A stretch of DNA of 64,000 nucleotides, taken from positions 30,777 to 94,776 of the forward strand of contig JASAMV010003880.1 in assembly GCA_030248065.1 (NCBI GenBank). Direction: 5' to 3'. The number at the start of each line of letters is the position of its first letter. Within the stretch, counting starts at the first letter, position 1. Shown one piece after another: positions 10,995 to 23,900 of the stretch. Under the pieces are notes generated by a model. That model did no database searches. It was not told the origin of the DNA and saw only the letters and a program-made list of their open reading frames with translations. The position numbers and the translations under genes are program-made. The DNA comes from Rhynchonema sp. JSB1_4 (Eukaryota > Nematoda > Chromadorea > Monhysterida > Xyalidae).

Positions 10995-11987
10995 TGTGAT
11001 CCGATCCGATATTTATTTGTCTCAAAAATAGTTCAAGTTGCCCTACCTAGATTTTCAGGAGCCAAAAAAATTCAACTGCCTTATCAGTTCTACCAAGTAC
11101 AAAACAACAGTACATATTTGAGTAAGTACTGCATTAGGTGGTGATGGGCCAATCATCCCGACGGGCGAGACGGGCGAGAGGGGCGAGAAGGGGCGAATTA
11201 CGGGCGAATTACGGGCGCACGTAAAGTATAGCATCGCCCGTATTACAACGTTGCTTTCAACTTGTAACGGATGCAACATGAGACACATCGCCCCTAATCT
11301 CAGTTTAGGGTAGGGTGGCCCAAAAGTTTGCACACTGCGCGACCGTTATACAGTGTGGGTCTTATTTCACCGATGTGTATGATGCATACGGATACACAAC
11401 AAAGTACAATCAGCTTCCTGTTAATGTGTTCATTCATTGTGATAAACTTGTGTTCATACTATAGTTATGCGGATATTCATACAGACTTGACCCGAAACAT
11501 ACAAATGAAAGGATCGTGCACCATTTGATTATTCACAAGTTTGCAGCGAAAGCACAAAAATTGAGCGAGAAAGGAAAAGTCGGGAAGAAAAACAGCAAAA
11601 AAAACGTAACGGACCAACCACAAATTATGGTTTTCACTTTAGCCTGTATTACATTGAAATGAAAAGACCGCGCACAATTTAATCATTCATAAAAACATCG
11701 AGATGGACCACAAATTTCAGCGACAAAGAAAAAGCCAGCATGAAAAACGAACCGTAACAACCAGAAAGAACAAACTGTGGTGTTCATTTAAATCTCTGTG
11801 TTATGTACATACAAATTATATGATCGCGCACAATTTGATAATTGGTGAGATCACCCACAAGGGACAAAAATTGAGCGACAAACAAAAAGTCACGATGAAA
11901 AATATAGCGAAAAGACGCGTGAAAACAGAAAACACACAAATTATCGTTCTCAATTATTAATCTCATCGTATTAATCACGCATACCTT

Positions 11988-12245
11988 TTACGGTGACTTG
12001 GACGGGTCGTAGTCTTCCGACGGCCTACCGTTGTGTTCCTCATCGATGCTCAGCGGTTCGACGTATTTGCGATAATCGCAGCCGAATACGTTGAACAGCT
12101 GCTGCAGCACTTTTCGTTTCTCGTTTGCGTTCGAGTTTCGGATGTACTCCGCGGTGGCGTCGTGCATGTGCACCCATTTGTATCTGTCGCCCTGCTCTCC
12201 GTCATCCAGCAGGTGTACGTACGGGTATCTAAATTCAATTCCCAT
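11988..12245 (-). CDS. Unrecognised coding-like exon or small ORF inside a TIR element
   Basis: The minus strand reads from ATG 12245 (or from an acceptor, ATTTAG, ending at 12232) through LLDDGEQGDRYKWVHMHDA and FGCDYRKYVEPLSIDEE to a TAA at 11988, giving 85 aa if it is a complete ORF. Third-position GC preference and acidic/aromatic composition look like real protein coding, unlike the AT-rich surroundings. I do not recognise the family. A GTAAAA at the stop could instead be a splice donor, making this an internal exon. It lies inside the 11147-13610 element with perfect 50-bp ends, so it may be carried by that element and not be a resident gene. Confidence 0.45.
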   Translation of the reverse strand: MGIEFRYPYVHLLDDGEQGDRYKWVHMHDATAEYIRNSNANEKRKVLQQLFNVFGCDYRKYVEPLSIDEEHNGRPSEDYDPSKSP

Positions 12246-12325
12246 TTATTTATTCCCTTCTATTTAGGTTTTTACGGTAAGCCTAAGACAAAACCAGAAA
12301 GAAAATTGGACGTGCATGTCGGCGT

Positions 12326-12569
12326 CAGAGGTCGCAATCGGGCCGGCCCGGACGGGCTGCACTGTACCTAGGGGGACCCCCCCCCACCACCTGCAACACC
12401 GTTGCTTTCAACCAAAAAAATGTGCTGAAAAAAATCGCAAAAATTATGGGAAAAATTCGGTTAAAGTATGAGCCAAAAAATTCGGGCCGGACCGGATGTT
12501 TGGGGGTTCGGGCCGGGCCGGGTCGGGCCGGGCCGGGCCGGCCAAAACCGGGCCCGATTGCGACCTCTG
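12326..12569. mobile_element. hAT-like MITE
   Basis: CAGAGGTCGCAATCGGGCC and its inverted copy end this 244-bp element. Flanks GTCGGCGT (12318-12325) and GCCGGCGT (12570-12577) are an 8-bp TSD with one mismatch. The GC-rich interior is made of GGGCCGG-type repeats. Nested in the 11147-13610 element. Confidence 0.75.
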
Positions 12570-12713
12570 GCCGGCGTACACACTAACGCATCGGAAACAA
12601 AATTTGAAAAAAAAATTTTTTTTATTCTCTTTCTTTCATTTTTGAGTTGCCGGTCGGTCTCCGACAAGAAGTTACGCAATGATACAAATGACCAAACAGT
12701 ATATCGCACCTCT

Positions 12714-12821
12714 TTATTCAGGCCGGGGAGGAGTGCTGGCCCAACGCATCAGACGTCTGACCACGCCCAACAGTCGAACCAGAGCATCGAAGCCCTCGAT
12801 GACGGCTTGAACAGCATGAGC
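12714..12821 (-). CDS. Candidate terminal exon with AATAAA overlapping its stop
   Basis: A TTTTTAG acceptor at 12822-12823 opens a 36-codon frame beginning AHAVQAVIEGFDALVRLLG, ending ...TPPRPE and TAA. The stop lies within AATAAA, as in DUF273 gene A. Amphipathic helix-like composition. An upstream hydrophobic open stretch (minus strand, about 12935-12990, KLLMLIIDLVIAVFDAVC) may belong to the same broken gene, but I could not link them by phase. Family unknown. A plus-strand ORF overlaps it and cannot be fully excluded. Confidence 0.35.
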   Translation of the reverse strand, partial: AHAVQAVIEGFDALVRLLGVVRRLMRWASTPPRPE

Positions 12822-13610
12822 CTAAAAACAAGCAGCAGCGAGATGAAAATGCGAGACGAGATTGGATCAGAAATGATGTAATCTGCCGCGGCCACGTGGG
12901 CAATGAACAAACCGCGTCAAAAACGGCAATGACGAGGTCAATGATCAACATCAGTAGTTTGAATACGATAATTTTTTCGCGAGTAGATGGGTCATTGAAG
13001 ACAAACGGTAAATAAAGACCAAAAACTGAACGGGTGTCAGTGTTCCTAAAAGCAGTTTGTTCACCTTTGTGCATTACCACCGTTTGTTTCGTCAAGCAAT
13101 GACACTGTAGTATCGGTTTCAGCACACAACAGGCATTACGCTCCAGTGCCCTAATACATCCTGTAAAAGGCGTGTGAAATATTGAACCATTTTGGTCGTC
13201 CAGTTCAAATCCACAGAAGAAATTCAACTGTTTGCAGCAAGAAAACCTGTCTGCTGCGCACATGACTCATACAACGGTGCGCTGCATGGGTCCCCAAGGA
13301 CGAAGATTTCACAACTCGAAATGCACAACAATTGATTTTGTCACGTTCACAGACCAACGTACAAAAATGTGTACCTCTAACGAACTGTTACGCTTTTGCA
13401 TATGTAAATGCGCTAATGTGTACTAACAAGTAATTGGGAGCCGTGAAACATCAGTTTTGCAACAACCGTTACCATTGCATCACAATTTGACGCCGCCTAT
13501 CCTTAAGCGTGGTGCATTACTTATTGGACACATTTCTCGCCCCTTCGCCCCTAATTTTTTTCGCCCCTTCTCGCCCCTCTCGCCCGTCTCGCCCGTCGGG
13601 ATGATTGGCC

Positions 13611-14984
13611 GGTGATGTCGCACAAAACTACGTCAACTTGGAAAGATGCAACTTCTGTAATTTTATCAGCGCTCATAGTGTGGTTATATCGATTTACTAT
13701 GTGTGTTTGTCAGTAACATTATAGTCGCTGGCCAGAAGCACAAAACAGGCATGGCTAATAGTTTGCTGTAAAAAACCTCAAACCCAATCCATGCCAAATA
13801 CTGAACTTGAAGCCAACTATTATTGTAGTTGGAAAGATACGGTAAGACAAGAAAAATGAATAAAGAAAAAACATGACTAAGCAGAGAAAAAATGCTACCA
13901 GCAAATGAATGGACGAAAAACAAACAAAGAACAAAAAGCGTAACATTTTTTACAAACAACACAAATATAACATCAGGGCATCAAAATCATCATAACGGGA
14001 AAAAATCAAAATTTATCAGGAGAAAACGAAAAAAACTAACTAACAATGAAAATTCAGTTGGATCAAAAAGAATGAACAAAAAGCAGAACAACTGTAGGTA
14101 CGTAAAATGTGATCAGTAAAACATACGGTAGAATACAGTATACCTGCCTAGGGAGCAACGTTCTATACTCGTATCTCGTGACTGTGCGACTAAAACATCC
14201 GTCAAAAGAACATAATCCGCAGAATTCAAACATCAGCGCATTTTTGTTTGTTTGAATAAAGAAACTACACAAAAACAACCAAAACAATTCAGAAAGAAAT
14301 TAATAACGAAGAAAAAGAAATTACAGTAAACAACAACTATACCCAAAAAGGTAGCATTATGACACTTTATCAAATGTGCAATTATACAATAACCATTACT
14401 GCACTCAATTACTGCTGCATAAACAACACAATGCCATACTGCAACAATGCCAAATTGGTCTACAAAACCGACCAATATTGATTTGAAGACCAAAATTCCA
14501 AGATCGTTTTGAGGAGCACAAAAAGCGGAAACAATAACGAGCTCGTGTGTGTGTATGTAGGTGTACGGGTGCACGGAAAAGGCCACTTGGGCGACCGACA
14601 ATCAAACACGGTCAAAGCCGCAATGAACTGAGAATGTTAGTGCCGCTTATATGAGCAATTGTGCACAGACAGGCACATAGCTGTTCATTTGTATGGTGTA
14701 CAGTTGAGTTGATGGCTCGGTGTAACAAAGTTCGGTGTAAACGTGAAACGTTCCACGCTGACAGCAGGCAATTTTTCATGCTTACAGCGACGTTTAAGCT
14801 TGCAAAGACCATTACATACTCTTGTTTACACCGTTTTGAAAATTCCGCCCATCACAGCGTGGTGATAAAGGGAACGTCGAATTTGGGATCGGAAAAAACG
14901 AATGTTTTGACTGCACGAGGGTCAGCATGCACACGCAGAAACAAACACCGCGCTCACACGCACGGCACTAATATTCCAACTCAA
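13611..14984. other. Gene-free AT-rich spacer
   Basis: Between the TIR element and the JADE stop codon. Short hydrophobic and basic open frames lack splice sites or motifs. I see no gene here. Confidence 0.6.
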
Positions 14985-17900
14985 CTATTCGTCATCAGTG
15001 TACTCATAAGTGGACTCATGTGTATCATCGTCATCCTCATTGTTATCATGCCCATCCTCCTCCGATGGCGGTGTGTACTGCTGCCTGTGTCTGGTGCTCA
15101 TTCGATTACGCTGCTGTTCAGATGTGGCGTGCTGATCGATTAATACGATCGGACTTCGATGTTGTTGTTGTTGTTGTGTCGCACTAGTCGCAGTCATTGA
15201 CGGCGGACTACCACCAGGTGCTCCCGGTTGCAGTCGGGCACGCTTCATCGCCGGACTGCGACCGGGCGGAGACAGGGAGCTGTAAGTGGGCGGCGGCAAT
15301 ATACGCGGCGAAGCCGATGACCGAATCACACCATTGCTCAGCGTGCGACGTTTATTGTTATTGCCATGGCCACGTGGCAGTGCGCCATGGCCCAGCGATG
15401 CACGACCACCAATCGGGGCCACTAGTGGTTGACATCGACGACTCGATGCGTGCAGTAGCGCTGTCGTGCGCGCGTACGACGGACTGCCCGGTGAGGAGAG
15501 CATGGGCAGCTGAAACATTATAATCGGCATGAAGTATTGTGCGACAGTTCAGTCCTGGGGCACAGGCTCAGGCCCGACCATTCAGTCCCGGCGGATTCAG
15601 GCCCGGCTGGAGCCTAAGCCGATAAATGGATCAAATACGCTGGGCCTGAATCGGCCGGGACTGAAAAACTGGGCCTGAAAAGTCACGGAACAGGTATTAA
15701 GGTCGATTTATACTTCTGACTTCCGGGAAGTAGAAGTCAAAATCCGGTGAAGTCACTACCACGCAGAAGTGCCCGGCAAGGCAGTGATTGCTTGTAGTGA
15801 TTGCCTGTTCCGCTCTGTCCATTGACCACTGCCTGCCGTCCACTGTTCTTGCTCTGTTGATGAGCTGACCGAACGGGCAGCCACAAATTTCTGACTGCTA
15901 CTGCCGGGCAGTCAGAGTATAAACCGACCTTTAAGGATCGGAGGTGGGTGTGGGTGTGTGGTACCTCGAGCAGCTTATCTTGGTCACGTGTCTTTTCGCA
16001 TTAAGGAAATTTCATTACGCCACTAATGTCGACCAGCTTCATGTTGTTCCTAAACCTGAAATGAACAACTTAGTCGTCGGTCGAAATTAGTGGCACATCA
16101 GTAAATCATAAAACATCCATGATGCAAAAAGCATGATCAAGGTAAAACCAGACCGTATTGATCACCAAGTTTGATTTTGCCCAATAACCAGTATCAAGCT
16201 CAGTGATATTCCTAAGGCCGCATTCACAATGCAGCGCGTTAGCGTGTTAGCGCGTTAGCGTGTTGCTGATTAGCGTGCACGCTTTTTCCGCACGCTTTTG
16301 CATTCACAATGGAAAATTGAAAAAGCGCGTTAGCGTGCGCGCTTATCAGTGACACGCTAATGCGCTAACGCGCTAATGCGCTAATCAGCAAAACGCGTTT
16401 GCATTCACAATGCCCGTTGGTCTGGGTGTTGGCAAATGCCGAATTTTTTATTTCCTTTGTTTTGAAAACGGCAACCAATCACTTTCAAGATTCATTCAAA
16501 CTTATTTTGATTCTAAAGGAACATTTCGCTCAATTGGAAAATCTAGCTATTTACGACAAGAACAATCCATGCGTGCGATACAGTCTCCTTGTCGTGTCAT
16601 GCATCACAATTATACCACCTGAGAGGATACACAACACATAAGCAGATGAACAACGTTCTGCGCAACGTTTGCTTGCAGCTAATATAAGAGCAGCCGAAAC
16701 TGTTTGCCTCAATCGATTGATAGCGTAATAAGATATGCTTCTAAGCATCAAAATGGAACAAAAATAGTCTCAGTGAACGCAGCAGGCTTTATTTCCTGTG
16801 TTTTCACATTTTTTGTGGCCTGATAATGTTTTCAAATTAAATTATAAACTTTAGAACACGCGCATCCAGTGCTAACGCGCAAAAAAATTAGAGCCAGTCC
16901 TAATCGTGAAAAGCGCGTTAGCGTGCACGCTAACGCGCCAACGCGCTAATCAGCTTTGCATTGTGAATGCAAAAGCGCGTTGCGCATCTGCTCGTTAGCG
17001 TGCGAGAAAAGTTGCTCGCACGCTAACGCGCTAATCAGCTTTTTCCATTGTGAATGCAAAAGCGTGCGCATCTCGCACGCTAACGCGCTAACACGCTAAC
17101 GCGCTTGCATTGTGAAGGCGGCCTAAGGTTTTTTTATGGAGGATAAACTAGGAATCGGCTGATGCCACTAGTTTCGACCAGCGTACAAGTAGTTTTTTTA
17201 TGATATCAGGTGGCTGGGAAGGTGGGAGAACAACTGAAAAATTAGCGGCATCAGTCAGCAGAAACGACAAATACTCGCTATCGGACGGGAGCCCTTACAG
17301 TTCCAACCAACCTTAATACTGGTCGAACTACGAGGTGGACTTGCGTGCCAAATCGGTCGCAGTCCGCGTGTCGCCGCTGCGTGCTTCTGGGCCACGCGTG
17401 CCGCCTGCAAAACAATACAGCAGTTGGGATAGGACGAACACTGGGGAACAAAAAAACAATATTTCGACAACAAAACCGCAATTTCAATTTTATTTTAGCA
17501 GCCGGTGTTTCAGCAAAGCAAACGCAAAACTATAGCTGGTTCACATATTTTTGTACACTTGGTTCCATGTATTTTAGTATAACGATTGCTGTCCAATGAA
17601 AGAATTGGAGTATTACGGGTAATTGTCTTGCTCTTTCCGTCTGCTGGTCTTGTACAAACAGTGAAACATTTTTGAGGCAGAAAAATTCAGCAAAATATTT
17701 TTGAGGCAGAAAAGTTCCTGAAGTAAGATGCTAACTGAAATCGAGCAGCGTAGGAATTACGAAAAAAACCAGCATACTTTTTGCAAAACACGCCGTAGTT
17801 TCGGCTTTTCGTGCTGTGGTCAGATCAGATCGTCAAATCTTGTCCTCAACTCAATGCATTATTTCTCGCGCTTATATGTAAGCATTCATCCAAAATTTTC

Positions 17901-20900
17901 CTAAATGGTACAGCACGTCTCGCTGCAGATCACAAGCGCTCGACTTATATTTTTTCCAAAACATTTCCGCCGATATCACGCTCACTGAGTTCAAGCAACT
18001 TGACTGTGATACCGGCAGAAATGTTTTGAAAAAATACAAATAGACCGCTTGTGATCTGCAGCGAGACGTGCTTTACCATTCAGGAAATTTTTTGGATGGG
18101 TTCTTACATAGTCGTTGTGCGACCAATACCTGTGCAAATGCGAGATTCCTTCGTTGTTGCGCACTGGCAGGCGACAGGCTCGGGTGACGGTGGTGCTGGT
18201 GAGTGTGATGAGCGCCGACCACCATCGGCTGCAGCTGTTGTTCGTCGTCGACAACTATTTCCTTCGTCTCTGACGAGTCCGAATCGTCGCTCGTCAGTGC
18301 CAAGGCTATAAATGATATGATGTTTCAATGACTCTCACTGTTATCAAGCTGGGGTCAGATAGTTTTCACGAACGACCCGTTTTTTTCGGAATTTTATGTG
18401 TTTGCCTATTGTCCAGTTTCTTTGCCAACAAAAGAACGGTATCAAATTTGAAGGCAATCACAGTGTGTGAGTGGTTTATTATAGTTTTTGTTTATGTTTA
18501 CCATATTTTGCTGCAGAGTAGGAGCTTCGACCAGCGTATAAGTTCAATCGTGCATGAAGGCAAGCAACGCCAACACGAGTCCGACCTCAGAGATGGTGCG
18601 TTTGCAAAACGAAAGGAAAGAGAAAATCCTCATCCACCACGTTGTATTCTAGAACGTGTAGCGTTTCGCAAATCAGCAGCCACGTCTGAACGTATGAAAA
18701 ATCGGGCTCGTGTTGGCGTTGTGTCACTATACATAAAACATGAAAAGCAACTGCACTGTGCATGACAAGAAACCCTTACGCTGGTCGAAATTAGTCCTTC
18801 AACAATCGCACAAGTCATAACGTCGCCTTCAAGCTTGACCGTACCTGACACGATCGGAGGTAAGCGCCCAAAACCCCACAGCTTTGGTCGGACAGTTGTT
18901 GTAATCCATCCCTATTAAAAAATCATCTCCACTCAACACCACCAACCATTGGCGTTCAGATATGATATGCTGTTGAAGTTTGTGTCCCTTTTGAGCGCGC
19001 TCTCGCCAACAATCATCGGCAGCGTTCCATCATTTAGCAGACTCCTCACGGCGTGCTTTCTCTGTCCGCCACTGATCGGTTGATTCGCTGCATGTTCATA
19101 CCACATTTGTTGTGCCGCAGTCGTCACGCCATAATTGATTGTGCTGGTGGTCGTCGGTAGTGTCGCTTGTTGTTGTTGTTGTTGTTGTGCCATTGTAACA
19201 CTGGGCGTAGAAAGGGACGGCGGTTGAGCGGTGCTCTCGCCCAATGTTTCCGAAGAGAAAGGGTCGGATGAGGACGAGAATCGACGTCGACGTGCTGCCG
19301 GCGAACGACGACCGGCGGGTGGTTCGGGGGAGGACAGACCGGTGCTGCCATGCTGACGCAACCATTCCGTCACTGCAAAATATGTAAGTGTGCGTGTGTC
19401 AATGTGAAATGAATATTGGTACCTATGTATACTGGCGGATGAAAAAAAACCGGGTCCATCTGGGACGTGGAAAAAAGATCCGAAAAAACCTCAGCCTCCG
19501 GGAAACATCGGTCTTTTTGCACGAAACTTCCGATTTCTGACAAAAGTTGGGAAAAATTTTTCTTCAGAAAAAAGTTTGGTAATACGCGTACTATGTCAAT
19601 GTGGCTTGTTTCACTGATTTGGGTCATAATCCACCACTGCTAGGGTCCGTGCTAGAAAATACCTCACTATCCTTATACACTGCGGTTCTTTAGCGGTTTC
19701 TTTCCGTTTTTTTTCGTGTTTTTCACGAGGTATTAAAAGCCGGTTTCTTCACCAGTATACTGGTACCACGCAGATAAATGAAGCGGTCACGAAACTGCAA
19801 TGCCACCTCAGTCAGCGAGTCGGAAATGGGCAGTGCGCATGAAACTACATACCTAGGTGACCTGATAACTGCCCTTTGCACACGACGTGACTCTTTTGAT
19901 CGGAGGATGTATCGAGATGAGAAACTTCGACCGGCGCGAAAGCTTCTTCAAAGCAGGCTGGCTGCGTTTGGTCTAGTGTCATCACCCAAGTTTCTCAACA
20001 TCCAAAACTTCAAAACAACCACAGCACGTGCCCGGGGCAGATCTGATTTGATCAGTTTCGGCCGCAATGAACAATGAATAAAAAGTGAACATTATTAAAC
20101 AAAGTACAGTAATACTGTTCCGATGCCATGTCTAATTTGAACGTGCAATCGAAATCAATATTAACTGTCCAACAAAAAACCGCCAAAAAAAACAAAAAAA
20201 ACACCCAAAAAGTCCCTCACCGTCAGCCTCCACCGTTTCATCCGTGACCCTATCGAATATGACCTCATCGAAACCGGCCAACGGACGCAAATAGTTGCTC
20301 GTCAGACTAGCCGCTTCACGTCGGCTTAATTGCGCTCTGAAATATTTTCGGGTGATTTTCATTCAATCATTCAACATCTCCGGTCTTCTTTTTGTCGACT
20401 TACGTCAAGCAAACAATCCCCAACCAACTTGTTATTGTCCATTATACCGTGCAATTCGCCGCACATCGATCGTAAACAGTCAACATACTGACGTTTCACC
20501 TTCTCGCGTCGACACAGCATGTAGCACAGATTGCGTGCCTGAATTATAAGGGACAGTGGTGATGACGATGACGACAGACAGTGAAGGAAGGACGAAATAT
20601 AAATGCGCAAGTTGGTGCCTCCAAAAATGTTTCACCGTAAGCATAAGATCACGAGAAGAAATGCGTAAACCAATAACATTTCCGTTACATACAACAGCAA
20701 AAGAAAAATAGGCATTATAACCGAACAAAGTTGTCAAATATTTGTTGTTAGCGTGTCACTCGTTACTGCAGTGCAACCCTCTGTTTCAGCGGTGGCCACC
20801 CTCCCTCCCTCCCCCTCCCGACCTTTTCCAGATTCTGTCGCATCGCAATCAAAGTTCGCACACGTCGCACCAACGCTTCTTCTTCCTGTCGTTCGAGCAT

Positions 20901-23900
20901 CTCCGCTTCGTCTTCACGTGATGTCAATAACGGATGATTGTGGTTGCGCTGCAGGACATTTGCTTTACGTTGTGGTTGTGTTTTATGTAATGTTTAACGT
21001 TTAGTCCATACACAGTATCGCAATTCGTGATCGGATCGGACAACGATGTGAATTGGTCACGGGACGTTTTTGGTGAATTGAAGACCCTTTGAGGTTATCA
21101 CCCCGGTTGCGCTCAGCGACAGCCAGGAAACAAGGCTCACGCTGGTGGAAACTAGTTGCATCAGTCAATCTCGAAATAGACTTGCGCAACAAAGTCACAC
21201 AACCAGAGCACGACAGGGCGAGTCCGATTCACGTGTTTGACACTAGTCAACGTATGTATGTACGTATACAGACTGTAGGTAAATGCGAAGCGACAAGGTT
21301 TCCAGCGGTAATTTTCCTCCCGTCTAAGCATGATTGATTTTAATTTTTTTGCGTGTTGATGTCGCGCCCGAAGAGGCACGTGAGACAGTTCACAGGTGCC
21401 ACAACTACAACAAATCACCAACCAACCCTTCGTTTCAATTTCCAATACTCGAACACGGGTGATATGACCGACTCATGCATCTTCAGTTTCACTGCACATT
21501 TGTCGACCGACGCGTACTGATAGAACCGGCCGTACATGTTCTGCATGCGACGCGCCTTGCGTTTGCGCGGCGAATCGAGCAGGGCTTGGGCGGCCGCAGC
21601 TGTTTGTGACGCTGAAACATTATGATCACAACACAACAGGAAAAGAAAGAAATTGGTAAATTGCGGAAAATGGTTATCAAACTTGCAACAGATTCTGACA
21701 ACCTTAGGTGTTGTTTTCTTATTCTGCGTCATCTGAATCTCGAAATACATCCTTGATTCCAAAGGTCACGTGACCAAGGTATGCAATGTGACCACTAAAT
21801 TATACTGTCATAAAGAACCGTTCTTTATTTTTCGTGAAAAAAAACGATTTTTTTCCGAAAAAAACCGTTTTTTTCCAAATACTTTTCCAGTACTTAAGAA
21901 AGTAATTTCGAAAAATATAACAATTTCAGTGCAAAATTTGTTCGAAGTGACGAGAGTGCTCTTGAAGAGTGTTGAAGTCAGTCGAAAACACTTGGTTTAC
22001 ACGCTTTTTGGCCCATTTTGGGCCGGTTAATTTTTGTGCTCGAGCCAATTTTTCACTGAAATCGAAAAACTCATCAGTTTTGCATTACAATTTTTTGGAG
22101 AAATTGGAATAAAGTACCGATATTTTTCCGATCAAAAACCGAAAAGGTACCCACGGAAAAATAAATGGAAAAGTATTCGGGTCTCCGAAAAAAAACGGTT
22201 TTTTTCGGTTTTTTTTCCGGAAAAAAACCGGTTTTTTTTCCGCCTGCCAGTATACACTAAGTTTGTTATGTGTTTCACTAAATACACAAATGGTAATGTG
22301 AAACATTACAGGTAAGAATTGTCACACACGCAGTTGCCCTGATTTTTTGGGGTCGATACGTGGGGATTGAATTTTTATGGGTTAAAATGCACATAATTCG
22401 CGCGAAAATATTTGCACGTTTGGTTGATTTTTGCAGATTTTTTAGCCGTTTTTTACCAAAAAGGGTAATTTTCGGGTGAAACTTTGGGGAGATACCGTAC
22501 CAGAGAGGGGGAGATACTGTACCTTTGGAGGGTTCCCACCCCACAGCACTGGTCGGGATTGAACTTCCGTGCCCGAAAAGTCGCGAAATATCAAAACAGC
22601 CACTCACAGCCGGGCGCGGGACTTGTGGCCCTCGATTTGGCCCGTGACGGTGCGAGGGACGAGGCACGCGACGCTGATGGTGTGACTGCGGCACTTTGTG
22701 GCGAATCGAAAAGACCGCCGCTCGATTGACGAGAATGTTTGGCGCAGTAACTCTGTAAACAGCCGTCAAGCTCAAATATGGTATATTATGGCAGCCCTGT
22801 GTGTTTTTCGACTCCGTTCCAACATGTATTCACAGACAGGCGGTGCACCCGGATATCATCAGTGCGAATGCATTGCATGGATGGCATTGCGCACAAACAA
22901 TTCAGTTTTTTTAACTTCAACGCACAAGGATGTTTGATAAAAGAAATGCTTGCTTTTCATATTGTACATCACAAAACATCAGCTTTGTTTTCGAAATGCA
23001 ACGTCAGCGCACGAACTTATGGCGTTACACTCCAATGGCAAAAGGAGCGCGCAAATTACGCTGGGATTATCTTCGCAGCATTCTGGGCAGAAAACAAAAT
23101 TGTCATTAACCGTACAACACGTGTGCCATCGCAGCACAAAGGCATGTCCGATTCTCAAATGAGCTTCCTTCCGACCACTTTGCATGGCACTAATGTTCCA
23201 AATGCCCATCACCCATAATACCACCAACCAGCAATTTCAATTCCCCATTCGCAGCCGTAACGGATCGCATCTCCAAGCCCTTGCGTTGCGCACACGTCAC
23301 GTGATACGACTGTCTACACGATCTGACGTCACACTGAATACAGGCACCGTCGCGTTTGTCGCATAGCGAACAACGCAACTGCCAACGGTCTTCCTAAAAA
23401 TGGGAATGCGGCTAGATATTTTCAGGATGCAAGATTTGTATATTCAATGATTTTCAAGGTGATGGTGATTCAGGACTGGGGATCGGTGTTCGGAGCGGGA
23501 ATGCTCGACACCCGACATTGTCCGATTCGTATTCAGAATAAAACGTACATGAGGGTTTGCCGTGTCAGCTCAACGTATAACACTGGGCCACTAAAAGTTA
23601 AAAGTGGTAACGAAACAAAATAAGACCGGTATTCATATCTAAATTGGTGACCGGACAGCGATCAGCCTTGCCGTTTTCGCAGAAATGTTTTCAGCGGAAC
23701 TGTTTCGATCCGGACTTTGACCAGCGCAAAATACCTTTAGACCGGGCCGATGCCATCAGAAGCAGACAGCAAATACCAAAGGTTGTCAACAGAAATTCTC
23801 ACAATAGCCCACAACAATCTTACCGGTACATTCGCCAGATGCATGACAGGTTCGAGTAATTCAGGGTCACCGAATCGTACTTCCGGAATCCAGAGCACGC

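Larger units (their letters stand above)
11147..13610. mobile_element. 2.46-kb TIR element with perfect 50-bp ends and 7-bp TSD, carrying coding-like exons
   Basis: The first 50 bases (GGCCAATCATCCCGACGGGC, then repeated GGGCGAGA units) are perfectly inverted at 13561-13610. GGTGATG flanks both sides (11140-11146, 13611-13617). Perfect ends imply a recent insertion between TMEM144 and JADE. It contains two coding-like minus-strand exons (11988-12245, 12714-12821) and a nested hAT-like MITE. No transposase recognised; superfamily unassigned. Confidence 0.7.

Noticed and set aside
12468..12881. Plus-strand ORF ending in an acidic tail
   Set aside because: It begins inside the hAT-like MITE. 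The opposite strand has an acceptor, helix-like coding and AATAAA at the stop, which I prefer, though neither is proven.
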